Assembly: GCF_027923705.1 (NCBI RefSeq)
Contig: NZ_AP026442.1
Coordinates: 620,001-684,000, forward strand
From: Cellulomonas sp. NTE-D12
GTDB taxonomy: Bacteria; Actinomycetota; Actinomycetes; Actinomycetales; Cellulomonadaceae
DNA length: 64,000 nucleotides
Reading direction: 5' to 3'
Made by a program: the position numbers and the translations under genes. Below are positions 17,985 through 25,508 of this stretch, one piece after another; the stretch's first letter is position 1, and the number at the start of each line of letters is the position of its first letter. The notes under the pieces are model-generated. The model had not been told where the DNA came from and made no database searches. It saw nothing but the letters and a program-made list of their open reading frames with translations.

Positions 17985-18191
17985 ATGCCGACCCTGACGC
18001 TGCGGCTCGACGACGAGACGCTGGCCGTCCTGCGTGAGCAGGCGCAGCTCGAGCATCGCTCCATGAACGACGTCACCGTCCTGGCGATTCGCGACCGCGC
18101 TGCCGCCACCGGTCGCCGCACGGAGAGGTCGAGGATCATCGGCGGTCTGATCGAGCAGAACCGTGAGCTGCTGGACCGGCTTTCCAAGTGA
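17985..18191 (+). CDS. Ribbon-helix-helix antitoxin
   Basis: 68 residues with an Arc/MetJ-like N-terminus (PTLTLRLDDETLAVLREQAQ, then HRSMNDVTVLAIRD). Such proteins bind DNA as dimers and neutralise a partner toxin through the C-terminal tail. A GAGGAG site precedes the ATG. Its stop overlaps the start of a Doc-like toxin by four bases, the classic antitoxin-toxin order. Confidence 0.85.
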   Translation: MPTLTLRLDDETLAVLREQAQLEHRSMNDVTVLAIRDRAAATGRRTERSRIIGGLIEQNRELLDRLSK

Positions 18192-18580
18192 CAGGCGGTC
18201 CGGTCGAGTACCCGGAACTCGCTGACGCCCAGGACATCTGCGACCAGCTGGGGCTGCACATCCGCGACGCCGGTGCGTTGGCGTCCGCCGTCGCGCGGCC
18301 GGCGGTGGTCGTCTGGGGCGAGGAGGCGTACCCGAGCATTCACCTGAAGGCCGCGGCGCTGCTCGACGGCATCAACTGCTCGCATCCGTTGCTCGACGGC
18401 AACAAGCGGCTGTCGATCCTTCTCGTCATGCTGCTGTACCAGCTCAACGGGCTGAACCTGCACGTGGATCCTGCCGAGGGCGACTGCTTCATCCGCGACG
18501 TGGCGGGTGGGCGGCGGCTCGAGCTCGACAAGACCGCAGCCTGGCTCGCAGACCGCTGCCACTCGCGCGACGTGCGCTGA
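18188..18580 (+). CDS. Doc-type (Fic-fold) toxin
   Basis: 130 residues, the usual Doc length. The shortened Fic motif is HPLLDGNKR at residues 66-74, and the family N-terminal region (ALASAVARP) is present. Doc kinases phosphorylate elongation factor Tu and stop translation. GTG 18188 overlaps the antitoxin stop, so translation is coupled. The motif looks complete, so the toxin is probably active. Confidence 0.87.
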   Translation: MTGGPVEYPELADAQDICDQLGLHIRDAGALASAVARPAVVVWGEEAYPSIHLKAAALLDGINCSHPLLDGNKRLSILLVMLLYQLNGLNLHVDPAEGDCFIRDVAGGRRLELDKTAAWLADRCHSRDVR

Positions 18581-18611
18581 GGCAGTCGGAGCGGGCTCCC
18601 CGCGCTAGAGT

Positions 18612-18646
18612 ATAAGCATTGTCAGAGGAGGTCTGTCGATGCTTAT
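18612..18646. promoter_or_regulatory. Inverted repeat bracketing the ribosome site of the AbiEi-like gene
   Basis: ATAAGCAT (18612-18619) and ATGCTTAT (18639-18646) are exact complements. The GAGGAGG ribosome site lies in the loop and the start codon is the first three bases of the right arm. It could be the operator for self-repression or an mRNA hairpin that hides the start. An adjacent TAGAGTATAAG may be a -10 region. Confidence 0.6.
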
Positions 18647-19646
18647 CAGCGACATCTGGGCCGCGCTTGCCGAGAGTCATGGGATCGAGCTCGGTCCGCG
18701 ACGCGCGGGTCACGTCGCGGACATCGTGCTCTCAGGTCCCGAGCTCCCTGCGACCGAGTACGACATCAGGACGGTCGACGTGCTGTCCCCGTCCCGCGTG
18801 CACCGATTTGCGGCCTCTACGGTCGAGGTCCGTGCTCTCGTCCTGACTCGGGCAGCAACCGAGAACGCCGTCGCCACGGCTGCGGCTGCTGGCGTCTCCG
18901 TGCTGGTGGTGCCCGAGAACGGCTCGGCGCGGGGAACGTTGATCGACGCGACGGGCACGGCGCACCAGATCCGTACCGCGCTCACAGTGGCGGAAACGCG
19001 GCCCGCCACGGCGCCGAAGCGTCCTGGCAAGGAGCCGTGGGGGATGTTCGCGCTCGCGTTCGCCCTGCTGTCCGACGGAGCCCCTCGGACGCAACGCGCG
19101 CTTGCCGAACAGCTCGGTCTCAGCCAGCCTCGGGTGTCGCAGGCGCTCCGCGCACAGCTCGCGCCGTTCGTCGTCAACAGGCAGGCAGGCTGGACGGTGA
19201 GCGAGCCCACCGACCTCTTGAGCTGGCTGGCCTCTGCCTATCCGGGGCCCACCACCGAAGCGGGCTGGCTCTCGCTGGAGGACCCCGTGCCTGCGACCAG
19301 GGCGGTTGTGCGCCTTCTTGATGACCAGGGCGTTCGGTTCGCAGTGACCGGCCAGGTCGCGGCCGACGAGTACGCGCCGTGGGCGCGTCCCACGCGCTCG
19401 ACGATCCTCGTGGAGTCGCTCACGGACCTGAGCGCGGCCGGCTGCACGTCCGTGCCCGTTGAGCAGGCCACCGTCGTGACCGCCGTGCCGGAGGACCCCA
19501 AGGCTCTCCTGGGCGGCCAGGACCGTGCGGGTCTGCGTCTGGCGGATCCGTGGCGCACGTGGCTCACGCTGGCGCAGGACGGTGACACCGCAGCGGCCGA
19601 CCACCTGCGCGACGTGCTGCTGCGCGCCCGGGCCGTGGTCGCGTGA
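18639..19646 (+). CDS. AbiEi-like antitoxin/regulator
   Basis: 335 residues. A central HTH is visible (RTQRALAEQLGLSQPRVSQALRAQL, residues about 148-172), with an upstream alpha/beta part and a downstream ~150-residue domain. GAGGAGG precedes the ATG. Its stop overlaps a nucleotidyltransferase-like gene, which is the arrangement of AbiE/type IV toxin-antitoxin pairs, where the first protein represses its own promoter and counters the toxin. Here the HTH sits in the middle instead of at the N-terminus, so this is a variant or a related pair. Confidence 0.65.
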   Translation: MLISDIWAALAESHGIELGPRRAGHVADIVLSGPELPATEYDIRTVDVLSPSRVHRFAASTVEVRALVLTRAATENAVATAAAAGVSVLVVPENGSARGTLIDATGTAHQIRTALTVAETRPATAPKRPGKEPWGMFALAFALLSDGAPRTQRALAEQLGLSQPRVSQALRAQLAPFVVNRQAGWTVSEPTDLLSWLASAYPGPTTEAGWLSLEDPVPATRAVVRLLDDQGVRFAVTGQVAADEYAPWARPTRSTILVESLTDLSAAGCTSVPVEQATVVTAVPEDPKALLGGQDRAGLRLADPWRTWLTLAQDGDTAAADHLRDVLLRARAVVA

Positions 19647-20398
19647 GCCACCTCGTCCTCGCGTCGACGTCCCGCGCCACGGATGCAGGCTGGCTTGCGG
19701 CGGCCGACATTCACACGATCACTGCCGGCCTTGGCGTGCAGTACCGGCTCATCGGCGGGCTGGCCGTCACGCTGCTCGTCCACGCGCATGGTGCCGACGG
19801 CCTCGCCCCTCAGCGCGAGACAGCCGATGCGGACCTCGGCGTCTCGGTCGAGACGTGCGGGGACCGGCGGTTCCTTCCGGCGCTGCTGTCGGCGGGCTAT
19901 GCCCAGGTCCAGGGCAACCGCCTCGAGCGCGCGACCGGGTCGCACACCCTGGTGATCGACGTGCTGACGCCGTCCTACGTCGGTCGTCTGTTGCCCAACC
20001 AGGCACATGGCGAGCTGGTCGTCGACGAGGTCCCGGGCCTGCTCACCGCCCTCGGACGGCCGGCCACGCCGGTGGACGTGACCGCGGTCCTAACAGACGG
20101 GACCGAGCTGTCTACGCGGCTGCTGCTGCCCGACGTCACAGCCGCCCTGGTGATGAAGGCGCTGGCGTACCGCGGACGGTTCGGCACGCAGGACGCGACA
20201 GACATTCATCGCCTTCTGGAGGCGTCGAACGAGGCGGGGCGCAGAGTGGACGACTGGCCCACCAACTCCGAGTCGCGAGACGCGGCTGCGGTGCTGCACC
20301 AGTTCTTCGGCTCCGCCCGGCCGTCCGGGCACGTCGGCCCGGCTGCTGCCCGGATTCGCCTGCTGGTTCGCAAGCTCGTTCCCGCGCCGCCCCGCTAG
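19643..20398 (+). CDS. AbiEii-like nucleotidyltransferase (putative toxin)
   Basis: 251 residues. The nucleotidyltransferase signature is visible: GG at 38-39 (YRLIGGLAVTLLVH) and a D-x-D at 62 and 64 (ADADLGV). A later VMKALAYRGR and DIHRLLEA stretch resembles the helical half of AbiEii/MenA-like proteins, which modify tRNA ends and stop growth. GTG 19643 overlaps the partner stop by four bases. Possible non-toxin nucleotidyltransferase roles are not excluded. Confidence 0.65.
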   Translation: MSHLVLASTSRATDAGWLAAADIHTITAGLGVQYRLIGGLAVTLLVHAHGADGLAPQRETADADLGVSVETCGDRRFLPALLSAGYAQVQGNRLERATGSHTLVIDVLTPSYVGRLLPNQAHGELVVDEVPGLLTALGRPATPVDVTAVLTDGTELSTRLLLPDVTAALVMKALAYRGRFGTQDATDIHRLLEASNEAGRRVDDWPTNSESRDAAAVLHQFFGSARPSGHVGPAAARIRLLVRKLVPAPPR

Positions 20399-20517
20399 CG
20401 TCGCGGGTGAGCTGCAGGTCTTGGGCGCTAGGGGGCAGACGTGCGCGTCAGCATGATCGTCCTGCTGGTGGCATACGTCCTGGCCGGAGGGCTGTTCAGC
20501 GCACAGCCGACGCGCGC

Positions 20518-20961
20518 TCAGTCGTGCCGGCGCACCGTCACGTCCGCCGTCGCCACGGGACGCTCACCGGCCATCGCCGTGGGCCTGACGCGCTCGCCGG
20601 TCGCCGCCTCGACGAACTCCAGGTTCGACAGCTCGGTCGACGGGCGGTTGCGGTTCGCCCAGTCGCCCAGGGCCATGAGCACCAGCGACAGCTCGTGACC
20701 CGCCGGGGTGAGGACGTACTCGTCGCGGGTGCGTCCCGACTCCGGCTTGTACGGCCGGCGGATCAGCACCCCGGCCTGCACCAGCGTGTCGAGGCGCTCG
20801 GCCAGCACGTCTCGCGGCACACCCAGCGACGCCTGGAACTGCGAGAACCGCGTGGCGCCGGCGAGGGCGTCGCGGACCACCATCAGCGTCCACTTCTCAC
20901 CGAGCACGTCCAGCGAACGAGCGATGGGGCACCGTGCGTCGCCCCCGAGGATCCCGAGCAC
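20518..20961 (-). CDS. HxlR-family transcriptional regulator
   Basis: 147 residues with the typical start CPIARSLDVLGEKWTLMVVRD (redox-type Cys at position 11), then a winged helix (FSQFQASLGVPRDVLAERLDTL). It is divergent from a short-chain dehydrogenase/MFS unit and most likely controls it. The start is a GTG at 20961. An operator-like TAGGTT/AACCTA dyad lies between the two genes. Confidence 0.9.
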   Translation of the reverse strand: MLGILGGDARCPIARSLDVLGEKWTLMVVRDALAGATRFSQFQASLGVPRDVLAERLDTLVQAGVLIRRPYKPESGRTRDEYVLTPAGHELSLVLMALGDWANRNRPSTELSNLEFVEAATGERVRPTAMAGERPVATADVTVRRHD

Positions 20962-21002
20962 GTCCTGAGCCTACCTCGGTCCACATCTCCGACTCAGCAT
21001 GT

Positions 21003-21023
21003 TAGGTTCACTTCTCCAACCTA
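21003..21023. promoter_or_regulatory. HxlR-type operator candidate
   Basis: TAGGTT (21003-21008) and AACCTA (21018-21023) form a dyad with a 9-base spacer, directly upstream of the ribosome site of the dehydrogenase gene and within the divergent spacer. HxlR-family proteins commonly bind this kind of short AT-containing dyad. Confidence 0.5.
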
Positions 21024-21036
21024 GCGAGGAGGAACC

Positions 21037-21756
21037 ATGGCACAGCTCGAAGGTTCGGTCGTTCTGGTGACGGGGGCGCAGGGCGGGCTCGGACGGGAGT
21101 TCGTCGCGCAGGCCCTGGCGCGCGGCGCCGGCAAGGTCTACGCCTCGGCTCGGTCCCCGCAGCAGTGGGACGACGTGCGCGTGGTGCCGCTGCGGCTCGA
21201 CGTGACGGACGAGGCGAGCGTCGCCGCGGCGGCGCTGGCCGCCACCGACGTGACGGTCGTCGTGAACAACGCGGGGGTCCACGGCGCCGGGTCTCTGCTG
21301 GCATCGCCGGTCGCCGAGGTCGAGCGCGTGTTCGCCACCAACGTCTTCGGAGCGCTCCGCGTGGCCAAGGCGTTCGCGCCCACGCTCGCGCGCAACGGCG
21401 GAGGTGCGCTGGTCGACGTGCTGTCGGTGCTCAGCTGGCTCGCGATCGCGGGCGGCTACTCGGCGTCGAAGGCTGCCCTGTGGTCGCTGACCGGCTCGTT
21501 GCGGTTGGAGCTCGCCTCTCAGGGCACCCAGGTGGTGGGCGCGCACCTCGGCTACACGGACACGCCGATGATCGCCGGGCTGGACGTGGAGAAGAACGAC
21601 CCGGCCGACGTGGTGGCGGCGATCTGGGACGCGGTGGAGGCCGGCGAGCCGGAGGCGCTGGTCGACCAGGTCAGCCGTGACGTGCGGGCGGCACTGTCCG
21701 GACCGGTCGAGGCGCTGTACCCGCAGCTGGGTGCGCTCGCGGCGGGCGGCCGGTGA
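21037..21756 (+). CDS. Short-chain dehydrogenase/reductase
   Basis: 239 residues, classical SDR fold: TGAQGGLG nucleotide motif near residue 13, NNAG near 77, and YSASK catalytic Tyr-Lys pair near 146. Substrate unknown. The GAGGAGGAACC ribosome site is strong. It is followed by an MFS gene in a GTGA overlap and lies opposite an HxlR regulator, suggesting detoxification or export of a small reactive compound. Confidence 0.88.
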   Translation: MAQLEGSVVLVTGAQGGLGREFVAQALARGAGKVYASARSPQQWDDVRVVPLRLDVTDEASVAAAALAATDVTVVVNNAGVHGAGSLLASPVAEVERVFATNVFGALRVAKAFAPTLARNGGGALVDVLSVLSWLAIAGGYSASKAALWSLTGSLRLELASQGTQVVGAHLGYTDTPMIAGLDVEKNDPADVVAAIWDAVEAGEPEALVDQVSRDVRAALSGPVEALYPQLGALAAGGR

Positions 21757-23000
21757 GCGCGTCCCGACGGCGGGCCTCCGCCCGCATCGCCGGGGCGGCC
21801 GTGGTGATGCTGGCGCTGTGGGCGTCGGCCGCGCCGACTCTCGTCTACCCGCTCTACATCTCGGCGTGGCACCTGAGCACCCTGGAGACGACGGTCGCGT
21901 TCGCCACCTACCCGGCGGCGATGATCCTCGCGCTGCTGGTGCTGGGGAACCTCTCGGACATCGTCGGCGGGCGCCGGGCGATGCTCGTCGGGCTCGTGCT
22001 GCTCGGGCTCGGCGCCCTGGCGCTCGCGGTCGCCCCCGGTCTGGGCGCGCTCGTGGCGGGGCGTGCGCTGATGGGCCTCGGCGTCGGGGCGTCGCTCGGG
22101 GCGGCGACGGTGGAGGCGGGTCGGTCGGCGGAGCGGGAGCGTGGGCTCGCCGGGCGCGGGGACGACGGGGGGCCGGGGCGGCGCGGGCACGGCGGCGCGG
22201 TGGTCACCGTCGCCTCGTCGATCGGCCTGGTCACAGCGCTGGTGCTCGGCGGCGCGGCCGTCCAGGACTGGCCGCGCCCGCGTCAGCTGCCCTTCGAGGT
22301 GCTGGTGGTGGCGATCGTCGCGGTCCTGGTGCTGGTCGGGCGGCTGCCCGACGACCGCCCGGCAGCCGCACCGCGCTGGCGGTTCCAGCCCGTGGTCGTC
22401 CCTCGACCGCGGCGGGGCTTCCTCGCCGGGGCCCTCGCCATCTCCGCCGCCTACTGCCTGGGCGCGGTGTACCTCGGGGTCGGTGCGCAGTACGCGCGGG
22501 ACGTGGTCGGTTCGACGGACGCGACCGTCACCGGCCTGGTGCTGGCGGCGTCGGCGGTGGCCATCGGCGCAGTCGCCATCGTCGCGCGCGACCTGAACCC
22601 GAGGTCGGCGCTGATCGGCGGAGCCGTCGCGGTGGCGTGCGGGCAGACGCTGATGATCGCGTCCGGCGACGTGCGCCAACTGTGGATGCTGGTCGGCGCC
22701 TCCGCCGTCGGGGGAGCGGGGTACGGGCTGCTGTTCTCCGCCGGCATCTCGGCGGTGATCGCCGCGGGACCGCCTCACCACCGGGCTGCTGCCACGTCGA
22801 CCGCGTACCTGTTCGCCTACGGGATGCAGGCCGCCAGCGCGCTGGCCGTCGGTGCGATCTCGACGGCGCACAGCCTGCCGACGGGCCTGGCGGCGGGGAG
22901 CGCCGCGGTGCTGCTGCTCGTGGTGCTGGCCCTGGTGCTGCACGCGACCCCGGGCAACGCGCGCGTCGTCCAGACGGTGCCGGACGGGGGAGTCGGCTAG
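21753..23000 (+). CDS. MFS transporter (probable efflux)
   Basis: 415 residues, about twelve helices. Motif A is GNLSDIVGGRRAMLVG near residue 65. GTG 21753 overlaps the dehydrogenase stop. An odd Gly/Arg/Asp-rich segment (GRGDDGGPGRRGHGG, about residues 133-147) replaces what is normally a hydrophobic helix start; this may be two compensating frameshifts in a G-rich run (about 22150-22205) or a sequence error. Family function is export of drugs or metabolites. Confidence 0.85.
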   Translation: MSASRRRASARIAGAAVVMLALWASAAPTLVYPLYISAWHLSTLETTVAFATYPAAMILALLVLGNLSDIVGGRRAMLVGLVLLGLGALALAVAPGLGALVAGRALMGLGVGASLGAATVEAGRSAERERGLAGRGDDGGPGRRGHGGAVVTVASSIGLVTALVLGGAAVQDWPRPRQLPFEVLVVAIVAVLVLVGRLPDDRPAAAPRWRFQPVVVPRPRRGFLAGALAISAAYCLGAVYLGVGAQYARDVVGSTDATVTGLVLAASAVAIGAVAIVARDLNPRSALIGGAVAVACGQTLMIASGDVRQLWMLVGASAVGGAGYGLLFSAGISAVIAAGPPHHRAAATSTAYLFAYGMQAASALAVGAISTAHSLPTGLAAGSAAVLLLVVLALVLHATPGNARVVQTVPDGGVG

Positions 23001-23045
23001 CGGGCGCTCGATCGCCCTCTTGCCACTTTCAACATATAGAGCACA

Positions 23046-23068
23046 GGGGGTCTTGCCGCAAGGCCCCC
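23046..23068. promoter_or_regulatory. Rifamycin-associated element (RAE) upstream of helR
   Basis: A near-perfect dyad with core CTTGCCGCAAG flanked by G-run (GGGGGT) and C-run (GCCCCC) lies about 75 bases before the helR start. It matches the known actinobacterial RAE, an inverted repeat found upstream of rifamycin-inducible genes including helR. An AT-rich CATATAG stretch at 23033-23039 just upstream may be the -10. Confidence 0.75.
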
Positions 23069-23143
23069 ACCAGGGCGGACGATGTCCGGCCGCGGAGCCC
23101 GACCGGCCCGCGCACCCAGCCCGACGCCCCGGGAGCCCATGCC

Positions 23144-25309
23144 GTGACCCAGTCCCTGACCTCCGCCTTCGCCCTGCCCGACCGCCTCGCCGCCAAGGCG
23201 TCCTCCGCCCGAACGGCGGCGGACGACCGCCACTTCGCCGCCATCGCCACCGAGCTCGACCGCCAGCGCACCGACCTCGAGACCCGCCTCGAGGAGCAGC
23301 GCCGCCTCCCGGCGACCCTCGGCCAGGAGGCCGTCGAGCGGGACCAGCAGATCCACCACCTCTCGGCACGCCTGCGCGTGCTGCGGCAGTACGGCATCGA
23401 CCTCTGCCTCGGTCGCATGGTGCCGACGGGCGGCGGCGAGCCCGTCTTCGTCGGACGCCTGGGGCTGACCGACCAGCAGGGGCGGCAGCTGCTGGTCGAC
23501 TGGCGGTCGCCGGCGGCCGAGCCGTACTTCGGCGCGACGCGCGCGGACCCGATGGGCCTGGTCAGCCGTCGTCGGTACCGGTGGACCGGCGGGCGGATCA
23601 GTGACTACTGGGACGAGGTGCTCGCGGACCGCGACGGGGAGTCCGGGGCGGCCGCGCTGGACGGGCAGGCCGCGCCCGACGACGAGTCGGCGTTCATCGC
23701 CAGCCTCGGCGCGAGCCGGTCGGCGCGGATGCGGGACGTGCTGAGCACCATCGCCGCCGACCAGGACGCGATCATCCGCGCGGGCTCGGCCGGCACGCTG
23801 GTGGTGGACGGCGGTCCTGGTACCGGCAAGACGGTGGTGGCGCTGCACCGCACCGCCTACCTGCTCTACTCGGACAGCCGCGTGGGGCAGCACCACGGCG
23901 GCGTGCTGTTCGTCGGGCCGCACCAGCCGTACCTCGCCTACGTCGAGGACGTGCTGCCCAGCCTCGGCGAGGAGGGCGTGCGCACGTGCACGCTGCGCGA
24001 CCTGCTGCCCGAGGGTGCCGACGCCGCCGCGGAGGTGGATCCCCTGGTCGCGCGGCTGAAGTCGTCGGCGGCGATGGTGCGGGCCGTCGAGCCGGCCGTC
24101 GCCTTCTACGAGCGCCCGCCGACGGGGGCGTTCACGGTGGAGACGCCGTGGGCGGACGTGCGGCTGGGGCCGGAGGACTGGGCCGAGGCGTTCGACGCCG
24201 CCGACCCCGGCACCCCGCACAACGAGGCGCGCGACGAGATCTGGGAGCAGCTGGTGGCGATCGTCGCCGACCGGCTCGACGAGGTGGCGCCCGACGACGT
24301 CGCGCGCGCGATGCGTCAGGACCGGGAGCTCGTCTCCACCTTCCGCCGCGCGTGGCCGCTGCTGGAGCCCACCGACGTGGTGGGCGACCTGTGGACCGTG
24401 CCCGCCTACCTGCGGCTGTGCGCGCCGTGGCTGTCGCCCGATGAGATCAGGGCGCTGCAGCGTGCCGACGCCCAGGCGTGGACCGTCGCCGACCTGCCGC
24501 TGCTGGACGCCGCCCGGCGCCGGCTCGGTGACCCGCAGGCGTCGCGGCGTCGTCATGAACGGGACGCCCTGCTCGCCGCCGAACGCGAGGAGCGCGCCCG
24601 CGTCACGGAGCACCTGATCGCCGCCGACGACTCCGAGATGCAGGTGATGTCGATGCTCAAGGGCGCGGACCTGAAGAACGCGCTGGACGACGAGGCCGCG
24701 CTGCCGGATGCCGACGCCGACGCGCTCGCGGGCCCGTTCGCGCACATCGTGGTGGACGAGGCGCAGGAGCTGACCGAGGCGGAGTGGCAGATGCTGCTGG
24801 CCCGCTGCCCGTCGCGCAGCCTGACGGTGGTGGGGGACCGGGCGCAGGCCAGGCACGGGTTCACCGAGTCGTGGCGCGAGCGGCTGGAGCGGGTGGGGCT
24901 GGGGTCGGTTCGGGAGTCGACGCTGAGCATCAACTACCGCACGCCGCAGGAGGTGATGGCCGAGGCGGAGCCGGTGATCCGCGCGGCGATCCCGGACGCG
25001 AACGTGCCGGTCTCCGTGCGGGAGTCGGGGGTGCCGGTGGTGCGGGGGTCTGTGGCTTCGCTGGAGTCGGTCCTGGCTGAGTGGCTGGCGGTGCACGACG
25101 AGGGGGTGGCGTGCGTGATCGGGGCTGGGCTGTCCTTCGAGGCCGGGCCGCGGGTGCGGTGGCTGACGCCGGTGCCGGCCAAGGGGCTGGAGTTCGACCT
25201 GGTGGTGCTGGTGGACCCGGACCGGTTCGGCGACGGCGTCGAGGGCGCCGTGGACCGGTACGTGGCGATGACCCGGGCGACGCAGCAGCTGGTGGTGCTG
25301 ACGTCGTGA
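23144..25309 (+). CDS. helR: HelR-type RNA polymerase recycling ATPase (HelD family)
   Basis: 721 residues. An N-terminal coiled coil (DRQRTDLETRLEEQRRLP, about residues 35-70) is followed by a UvrD-like superfamily 1 helicase core: Walker A GGPGTGKTVV near residue 222, Walker B VVDEAQELT near 538, motif V-VI region PAKGLEFDLVVL and YVAMTRATQQLVVL at the end. HelD-class proteins pull stalled RNA polymerase off DNA, and HelR types also displace rifamycins. The upstream RAE supports the HelR assignment. GTG 23144 has GGGAG nearby. The last 52 bases are duplicated at 29681-29732. Confidence 0.9.
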   Translation: MTQSLTSAFALPDRLAAKASSARTAADDRHFAAIATELDRQRTDLETRLEEQRRLPATLGQEAVERDQQIHHLSARLRVLRQYGIDLCLGRMVPTGGGEPVFVGRLGLTDQQGRQLLVDWRSPAAEPYFGATRADPMGLVSRRRYRWTGGRISDYWDEVLADRDGESGAAALDGQAAPDDESAFIASLGASRSARMRDVLSTIAADQDAIIRAGSAGTLVVDGGPGTGKTVVALHRTAYLLYSDSRVGQHHGGVLFVGPHQPYLAYVEDVLPSLGEEGVRTCTLRDLLPEGADAAAEVDPLVARLKSSAAMVRAVEPAVAFYERPPTGAFTVETPWADVRLGPEDWAEAFDAADPGTPHNEARDEIWEQLVAIVADRLDEVAPDDVARAMRQDRELVSTFRRAWPLLEPTDVVGDLWTVPAYLRLCAPWLSPDEIRALQRADAQAWTVADLPLLDAARRRLGDPQASRRRHERDALLAAEREERARVTEHLIAADDSEMQVMSMLKGADLKNALDDEAALPDADADALAGPFAHIVVDEAQELTEAEWQMLLARCPSRSLTVVGDRAQARHGFTESWRERLERVGLGSVRESTLSINYRTPQEVMAEAEPVIRAAIPDANVPVSVRESGVPVVRGSVASLESVLAEWLAVHDEGVACVIGAGLSFEAGPRVRWLTPVPAKGLEFDLVVLVDPDRFGDGVEGAVDRYVAMTRATQQLVVLTS
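25256..25307 (+). repeat. 52-bp direct repeat, left copy (helR 3' end)
   Basis: Identical base for base to 29681-29732. It codes for the last 17 residues of HelR. With the right copy it brackets the YobI-like NTPase gene. Homology continues imperfectly for about a dozen bases after the repeat, with a 3-base difference at the stop codon. Confidence 0.9.
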
Positions 25310-25508
25310 CCGGCGACACGGCCGCAGTCTTGGACGGAACTGGTGTCGAATCAGCGTGCCCGGCCGTTGCGCGTGCCCGCGCACAACAACCGAGACTGCT
25401 CCGACGAGCATCGTTCGAATTGGGTACGACCCCTCTAGTACAGGAAACTGCTGCAGCTGCCCCTGGCTTGACTTCCATTCACCAGGTGCGCTGGCGCGGT
25501 CCATCCGC
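25310..25508. other. Non-coding spacer inside the bracketed insertion
   Basis: About 200 bases with lower G+C than the neighbourhood lie between the helR stop and the end of the NTPase gene. I see no gene, tRNA or clear terminator in it. Confidence 0.5.

Noticed and set aside
20441..20698. Plus-strand frame starting like a signal peptide (VRVSMIVLLVAYVLAGG)
   Set aside because: After about 27 residues it becomes the reverse of the HxlR gene end. It could be a remnant of a secreted protein but cannot be supported as a gene.
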